Part shown: piece by piece, positions 60,375 to 64,000 of the stretch
Numbering within the stretch: the stretch's first letter is position 1
How the letters are laid out: every line of letters starts with the position of its first letter
Source: Desulfosporosinus hippei DSM 8344
Lineage (GTDB): Bacteria; Bacillota; Desulfitobacteriia; Desulfitobacteriales; Desulfitobacteriaceae
DNA: 64,000 nucleotides
Direction: 5' to 3'
Assembly (NCBI RefSeq): GCF_900100785.1
Contig: NZ_FNCP01000012.1
Location: 82,525-146,524, forward strand
The notes under the pieces: generated by a model
What the model was told of the DNA's origin: nothing
Databases searched by the model: none
Seen by the model: only the letters and a program-made list of their open reading frames with translations
Made by a program: the position numbers and the translations under genes

Positions 60375-61151
60375 CTAGGAATGATTCATATCTCTTGCTT
60401 TTGATATGTTAAGTGGAAATTTCCACTTAAATGTATCAATTATCAAAACTAATCGATTATAAATATAATCCGACATTAACTTATACCCGTCATCATTGGG
60501 ATGAAGTCCGTCCATCAATAATTGATTCAAACCTACTTGATCCTCTGGAAATGCACTCCAGACATCCAATACGTTTGATTCAGTTGCAGCGGAAACATTA
60601 ATTATTACTGCTCTGATTCCCAAAAACAATGATTCATCTGTGGAAACCATAGGTGGTTCAACAATACAAAATATGTCAGCGCCCGGCGCTTTGCTTTTAA
60701 TGTCATAGATCAACTGCGTGTATTTATTACTGAACTGTTCGGGAGTTTCAAAATTCCTATCAATTCTTCCCGAGCAAATAAACACCGCGTCTGTGGTACT
60801 TTCTATCTCAGTTGCTCTCTTTAAGCAATAATCCACAAGTTCTCCTGCTGAAGCTTTATTATCCCATTCTATTTTGTTTGAGTACTTGTTTAAAAGGGAT
60901 TTCTCAAGGTTTGAATTCCACCCAGTTGTTAAGGGGTCTGAAGCACCTTGACTAACAGCGATGGACTCCCCAAGAATTACAGCTTTCACTGTACCGTTTT
61001 TAATCTTGCTTATACCGGTTAAGGGTTGGGCTTTAATATAAGTAATAATGGCTAAGCTCAGCACCAGTAAGGGTATTAGTAAGTAAACAATTATCTTCTT
61101 CAAAGCTCTTACTCTCTTTCTTATCCAATAAGCTATGTACATTGCCTTCAT
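60375..61151 (-). CDS. Membrane-anchored SGNH/GDSL-type hydrolase
   Basis: 258 residues. A basic N-terminus and one membrane helix (KKIIVYLLIPLLVLSLAIIT, residues ~19-38), then an SGNH-fold domain: catalytic serine in VKAVILGESIAVSQG, the Asn/Gly blocks are weak (ICSGRIDRNFE), and the Asp-His pair in MDGLHPNDDGYKL near residue 221. The family includes lipases, acyl-esterases and cell-wall deacetylases; an outward-facing esterase on wall polymers is likely. The start lacks a good ribosome site. Confidence 0.78.
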   Translation of the reverse strand: MKAMYIAYWIRKRVRALKKIIVYLLIPLLVLSLAIITYIKAQPLTGISKIKNGTVKAVILGESIAVSQGASDPLTTGWNSNLEKSLLNKYSNKIEWDNKASAGELVDYCLKRATEIESTTDAVFICSGRIDRNFETPEQFSNKYTQLIYDIKSKAPGADIFCIVEPPMVSTDESLFLGIRAVIINVSAATESNVLDVWSAFPEDQVGLNQLLMDGLHPNDDGYKLMSDYIYNRLVLIIDTFKWKFPLNISKARDMNHS

Positions 61152-61608
61152 TCGATAACTTAGTATTTATTCTGATCTTTTTCTCGTCGCCTCATGCAGG
61201 TGAACCCGGTATTTAAATCGATCATTATTCTAGTTCTGCGAGATAGATTTGTGCACTAAATTATTCATTAATTGTATTAAGGTTATTTTACCATTTTTAT
61301 CCTTGGTTTGTTGAAATCAACAGGCAATTCCCAAAATTTAATCTACTTTAACATTCTTTAATATCCCATTGAATGATTCGGTTGTTCTTGATAGAATCAT
61401 TAACGGTTGCTATTTCATCAGATGCGTAATCCAAGATGAACCCGGACATGCTATAATAAATACCATTACACGATGTCTGTTCAATCATTAGCTGCTCGAT
61501 TATGCCCAGACAAATTTAATTTCAGGGGGCTTCCTTCTTTTGTGAGAGCTTGGGAAATTGTAAAGAAAACTCGAACCCCTTTTGTTTATTTTAAGGAGGT
61601 GATTTTTT
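61152..61608. other. Spacer between the SGNH hydrolase and a small unknown gene
   Basis: 457 bases between divergent genes. A TATAAT occurs at 61452 but without a good -35. The AAGGAGGTGA ribosome site before 61609 is strong. No other element was recognised. Confidence 0.4.
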
Positions 61609-61875
61609 ATGAGTTATCAGATTGAAGGCGCCATTGTTAAAGTAAAAGATGATACTTTAGCTATTGTTACGGTTAAGCCCCAAGTATTCCAAAGTACTAG
61701 TGAACTTCAAAAAGCTATGAATGCTTATCGTCACGTTTTTCCAGGCATGCCAATCGTCCTAATGAGCCAGGATCCACAAGGAAAACCGACTTGGTATGGG
61801 CGAAAAAATATAGTAAGCCTTCTTGCTAAAGTAAACCTACGCAGTATCCCCTGGAGACGTTATATCATTAATTAG
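61609..61875 (+). CDS. Small conserved-looking protein of unknown function
   Basis: 88 residues behind an excellent AAGGAGGTGA site. It reads YQIEGAIVKVKDDTLAIVTV, then PGMPIVLMSQDPQGKPTWYG, and ends RRYIIN; a beta-rich fold with a short helix is likely. No signal or membrane helix. It is a single-gene unit closed by a good terminator. Family not recognised. Confidence 0.7.
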   Translation: MSYQIEGAIVKVKDDTLAIVTVKPQVFQSTSELQKAMNAYRHVFPGMPIVLMSQDPQGKPTWYGRKNIVSLLAKVNLRSIPWRRYIIN

Positions 61876-61931
61876 CATTAAACAGGTAGTACATTGGTAT
61901 CCGTTCTCAAATTTAATATTGTCTAAAACTT

Positions 61932-61986
61932 ATAATATCCGTATACTCTGGTCTTTAATGGCAAGAGCATACGGATATTATTTTTA
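61932..61986 (+). terminator. Terminator after the 61609 gene
   Basis: ATAATATCCGTAT and ATACGGATATTAT form a 13-base stem with an inner CTCT/AGAG pairing, followed by a T-run. Confidence 0.8.
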
Positions 61987-62370
61987 TCTTAGCTTTTATC
62001 ATTTTTAGAGTTTACCCTTGAGGACTGCCAGATTAGATTTTCGGTTCTTCCGAATCAATCTAAATTTTATTTTCTAAAAATAAGAACTTTTTTATAAATA
62101 GCCATTGAATTTTGTTATCGCAATGTGTATAATGTTATCAAGATAATTAAGAATTAACTAAACATTCAAACTGATTTAAGGGGATTTTTTATTACTTTTA
62201 ATGGATAAACTAACATATTCGGGGTTTAATCATTGCCAAAAATATATTTTACTGTTACTAATTTAGTTTTATGCATTGTTTCTCAAGATTTTAAGCAAAA
62301 ATCCAAACAGTTGTCAATATATTATGTCAATTTATGCATATTAAATATTTATGGCGAGGAGTGGGGAAAC
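61987..62370 (+). other. Long leader region before the 62371 gene
   Basis: 384 AT-rich bases. A good promoter (62105-62133) lies 240 bases before the start codon, so the transcript would have a long leader. An in-frame TTG at 62233 extends the protein by 46 poorly structured residues but lacks a ribosome site. No riboswitch was recognised. Confidence 0.45.
62105..62133 (+). promoter_or_regulatory. Sigma-A promoter for the 62371 gene
   Basis: TTGAAT, 17 bases, TATAAT. Confidence 0.65.
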
Positions 62371-62844
62371 ATGGCAAAGAGAAATATTGTAATTGGAGTT
62401 ACCCCGGTAGAATACGAGAATATGCCAGAATCATTAAAAGGAAAGTTTACACTTGCGGTAGAAGGAGTCTCTGATTTATACAGTAAAATGTCTGATGAGT
62501 GGGTTGAGCATCGCCAGAAGAATAACCTTAATGTCGAAAACCACAACAAATGTAATATGCAGAAAGCCATTTCAATTTCTATGACAGACAAATGCGTATC
62601 TTTAGATGCCCTAAGTATTCTCATGAGAATAGGTAGGAAACCCATATTACTTTCACTTGCCAAGCAAAGCGGAATACCTCACCTTTCGCATCATGTAAAA
62701 AATAGAGTTTTATTCAATTACACTCTCTTAATTTTTGATGCATTAGAAGATGCACATAAAATGGCTAAATTCTATGTAGACAAAGCCAATTCTCATTCTA
62801 GTGTTCTGGAAAGATGTTCATATGAATCAACAGGCCTGATCTAA
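62371..62844 (+). CDS. Hypothetical protein
   Basis: 157 residues from the ATG nine bases after GAGGAG. It starts AKRNIVIGVTPVEYENMPES and contains VEGVSDLYSKMSDEWVEHRQ, a KCNMQKAISISMTDKCVSLD stretch and a mostly helical C-terminus. No signal peptide or membrane helix. No family recognised. It is a single gene with its own promoter and a strong terminator. Confidence 0.65.
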   Translation: MAKRNIVIGVTPVEYENMPESLKGKFTLAVEGVSDLYSKMSDEWVEHRQKNNLNVENHNKCNMQKAISISMTDKCVSLDALSILMRIGRKPILLSLAKQSGIPHLSHHVKNRVLFNYTLLIFDALEDAHKMAKFYVDKANSHSSVLERCSYESTGLI

Positions 62845-62892
62845 AATGATCCAACTAGAATTTAGAAATCACCTAGTTTAAAAGACGAGAAA

Positions 62893-62938
62893 AATGACGT
62901 TCAATTTGATAACAATTTGAACGTCATTCTTTTTTTTG
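62893..62938 (+). terminator. Strong intrinsic terminator after the 62371 gene
   Basis: AATGACGTTCAA and TTGAACGTCATT form a 12-base stem followed by C and eight T. Confidence 0.92.
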
Positions 62939-63075
62939 CCTAAGCCTTTGGCAAAGAGAGGACAAACGGTTTGCACCTTTTGTCCTCTCAAAGCATTGTT
63001 TGAAAACGAGTGACTTGAGTTAAAATGACCATTATATTCAACCAATAAGTGACCGGACGAAGAAATCGAAAAGTA

Positions 63076-63318
63076 TCAGTAGTCGGTTAAACCTCTATCT
63101 CTCAACTTTTCTACAATATCATTGACCGTAACCACATTTGCAAAATCATCATCAGTAATGGTTATCTCAAATTCGTCCTCCAGATCCGCAATAATCATCA
63201 CCATATCTAACGAATCTACAAATAAGTCTTCCCGCAAACGACTCTCTAGGGTTATCCTTCTCTTCTTCTTTGCTAAAATATGCTTTAAAGTGAATATTAC
63301 TCTGTCTTCCATTTTCAA
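63076..63318 (-). CDS. Acyl carrier protein
   Basis: 80 residues. The phosphopantetheine serine is in LFVDSLDMVMIIADLEDEF near residue 36, and the remainder is an acidic four-helix ACP (DDDFANVVTVNDIVEKL). The start is a TTG six bases after GGAAGG, or the ATG two codons later. It is not beside fatty-acid synthesis genes, so it is more likely a dedicated carrier for a secondary or lipid-modification pathway, or a second ACP. The KKRRITLE segment before the serine is unusually basic. Confidence 0.85.
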   Translation of the reverse strand: MKMEDRVIFTLKHILAKKKRRITLESRLREDLFVDSLDMVMIIADLEDEFEITITDDDFANVVTVNDIVEKLRDRGLTDY

Positions 63319-63331
63319 TACACACCTTCCT

Positions 63332-63355
63332 CAACACTTATGTAACACCGTGTTG
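63332..63355. promoter_or_regulatory. Inverted repeat upstream of the ACP gene
   Basis: CAACAC and GTGTTG arms, 24 bases overall, with an inner TAACAC-CG-TGTTGA palindrome, just upstream of the ribosome site. A possible operator. Confidence 0.35.
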
Positions 63356-63532
63356 ACTACCTATAATAAATATACCTTTTTCCTCTAGTATTGACAATGA
63401 CAAAGCTGTCACGTTTAACTCAAATCACAGGATACTCACGAAAATTAACTCAAGCTGTTCCGTATCAGCTTCGAAATACAACGAGTGGAACTCCAGACCC
63501 AAGATCTTATCGTTCAGTATGATTAGACTCAG

Positions 63533-63562
63533 AAAGAACTACCTCGTTAGAGATAGTTCTTT
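63533..63562 (-). terminator. Hairpin beside the 5S remnant
   Basis: AAAGAACTA and TAGTTCTTT arms with the loop-side CCTCGTTAGAGA; same design and position as the hairpin at 63788 but without a T-run. Confidence 0.45.
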
Positions 63563-63578
63563 CGCTTGTTACCTGGCG

Positions 63579-63645
63579 ATACGAAAGGCGGATGAGCCTT
63601 TCGCAACATTGCGACTCATGAAGCAATACTCCTGCAGTGTGGATC
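63579..63645 (-). repeat. Structured ~65-base repeat, unit R1
   Basis: Contains a CGAAAGGC...GCCTTTCG hairpin and a second, weaker hairpin closed by CAACATTGC/GCAGTGTG. Similar units are at 63650, 63841 and 63949. Confidence 0.8.
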
Positions 63646-63649
63646 CGAA

Positions 63650-63715
63650 CACGAAAAGCGGACGAGCTTTTCGCCACACTGCGTCTCCAGACGCACACTC
63701 CCTGCAGTGTGGATC
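63650..63715 (-). repeat. Structured ~65-base repeat, unit R2
   Basis: CGAAAAGC...GCTTTTCG replaces the CGAAAGGC...GCCTTTCG stem of the other units, a compensatory change that keeps pairing. Second stem CACACTGC/GCAGTGTG. Confidence 0.8.
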
Positions 63716-63733
63716 GTGGAACCCCGACTCCCC

Positions 63734-63757
63734 AAATTCGCCCACGTGGGCGAATTT
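63734..63757. repeat. Perfect 24-base palindrome
   Basis: AAATTCGCCCAC followed directly by its reverse complement, no loop. It is the same style as the 36-base palindrome at 15649 and lies between the 5S remnant and the 5S terminator. Confidence 0.7.
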
Positions 63758-63787
63758 AAGACACCCCAGATGAGGTGGAAGGATGAC

Positions 63788-63821
63788 ACAAAAAAGACCA
63801 CCTCATTCAGAGATGGTCTTT
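63788..63821 (-). terminator. Intrinsic terminator of the 5S rRNA / rRNA operon
   Basis: On the minus strand AAAGACCATCTC and GAGGTGGTCTTT pair and are followed by T-rich sequence (TTTTTTGTGT), ten bases after the 5S 3' end. Confidence 0.85.
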
Positions 63822-63840
63822 CTTTGTGTGTTACCTGGCG

Positions 63841-63906
63841 ATACGAAAGGCAGACGAGCCTTTCGCCACACTGCGTCTTATAACGCATACTCCTGCAGTG
63901 TGGATC
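63841..63906 (-). repeat. Structured ~65-base repeat inside 5S, unit R3
   Basis: Hairpins CGAAAGGC/GCCTTTCG and CACACTGC/GCAGTGTG; inserted close to the 5S 3' end, near the three-way junction loop A. Confidence 0.82.
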
Positions 63907-63948
63907 CTACTTTCCCAGGGGCTATGCCCCAAGTATCATCGGCCCTGG

Positions 63949-64000
63949 AACGAAAGGCGGACGAGCCTTTCGCCACATTGCGACTCGTGACGCATACTCC
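63949..64000 (-). repeat. Structured ~65-base repeat inside 5S, unit R4 (cut by window edge)
   Basis: Same start as R3 (ACGAAAGGCGGACGAGCCTT) and the same ACGCATACTCC tail before the sequence ends; inserted at the helix II/III side of the 5S. Confidence 0.75.

Larger units (their letters stand above)
63319..63568. other. Spacer between the ACP gene and the 5S-like repeats
   Basis: Apart from the inverted repeat at 63332 and an AAAGAACTA/TAGTTCTTT hairpin at 63533-63562 that resembles the 5S terminator, nothing was recognised. Confidence 0.4.
63569..63715 (-). pseudogene. 5S rRNA remnant: 3' end tag plus two structured repeats
   Basis: TTACCTGGCGA (the reverse complement of the 5S 3' end) is followed by two ~65-base structured repeats (63579-63645 and 63650-63715) with only ATCCGAAC-like filler between. 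The central 5S segment seen in the copy at 63831 is missing, so this looks like a deleted 5S copy. Confidence 0.55.
63831..64000 (-). rRNA. rrf: 5S ribosomal RNA, 3' part, interrupted by structured repeats
   Basis: Read on the minus strand, TCCAGGGCCGATGATACTTG, then GGGCATAGCCCCTGGGAAAG and TAGGATC are the 3' half of a bacterial 5S rRNA (helices III-V, loop E), and TCGCCAGGTAA is its 3' end. Between TAGGA and TCGCCAGG lies unit R3 (63841-63906), and 5' of TCCAGGG lies unit R4 (from 63949, running off the window). Thus the 5S gene carries at least two inserted ~65-base structured units. A strong terminator follows the 3' end. The 5' half is outside the window, so whether the gene is functional is open. 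Confidence 0.7.

Noticed and set aside
63507..63888. Open frames in the 5S repeat area
   Set aside because: They are translations of the structured repeats; the same peptide fragments recur with the repeat units.

Overview
The window looks like a chromosomal segment of an anaerobic, spore-forming, low-GC Gram-positive of the Desulfosporosinus/Desulfitobacterium type (Peptococcaceae). This is inferred from gene content only: futalosine-route menaquinone genes, CcsA/ResB cytochrome c assembly, a Tlp-like spore protein, a tungstate transporter, an aldehyde:ferredoxin oxidoreductase, a Desulfovibrio-type Mop aldehyde oxidoreductase, AT-rich spacers and strong AGGAGG ribosome sites. No species-level marker is complete; only part of a 5S rRNA gene is present, at the right edge.

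Left part (1-11.5 kb), almost all on the minus strand, is respiratory housekeeping. It holds heme/siroheme genes (hemC partial, hemA, precorrin-2 dehydrogenase), cytochrome c maturation (ccsA, resB), a TetR regulator with a consensus promoter flanked by two operator-like palindromes, and a menaquinone/Tat/polyprenyl-diphosphate operon. That operon contains two degenerate relatives of its own enzymes: an MqnE-like protein without its radical-SAM core and a polyprenyl-synthase-like protein without the aspartate motifs. speD follows.

Middle part (11.8-45.4 kb) is a large tungsten/molybdenum enzyme region made of two parallel kits. Kit A: an HTH-anion-binding regulator, tupABC, XdhC, a MoeA/MogA-like pterin-binding protein with a C-terminal Cys cluster, an iron alcohol dehydrogenase, then an operon aor-moaD-thiF-moeA-(moeA fused to an anion-binding domain), and a sigma-54 activator. 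Kit B: the Mop aldehyde oxidoreductase followed by a long accessory operon (FAD/HdrD-like fusion, zinc-ribbon protein, C_GCAxxG_C_C protein, methyltransferase, radical SAM protein, AMP-forming ligase, MocA-HD fusion, XdhC, histidine phosphatase), a second pterin-binding protein and a second sigma-54 activator. The two activators are close paralogues with the same promoter layout and the same TGTTC-N7-GAACA palindrome upstream. Good -24/-12 (sigma-54) promoters lie before adh, aor and mop and possibly tupA. The region therefore reads as an aldehyde/alcohol-oxidation regulon with dedicated cofactor supply.

Right part (45.6-64 kb): a Ter stress module (three TerD proteins, HAD phosphatase, StiP/PELOTA protein, phosphoribosyltransferase, CitE-like aldolase), a broken DsrE-like gene, a multi-PAS histidine kinase, a flotillin-NfeD-PspA envelope-stress cluster with a small unlisted membrane peptide, several small unknown genes and an acyl carrier protein. 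The right edge is the 3' end of a minus-strand 5S rRNA gene that is interrupted by structured ~65-nt repeats.

Short palindromic repeats are scattered between genes, and an 815-bp GC-rich, apparently non-coding block separates mop from its accessory genes. No CRISPR array, prophage or intact insertion sequence was seen.
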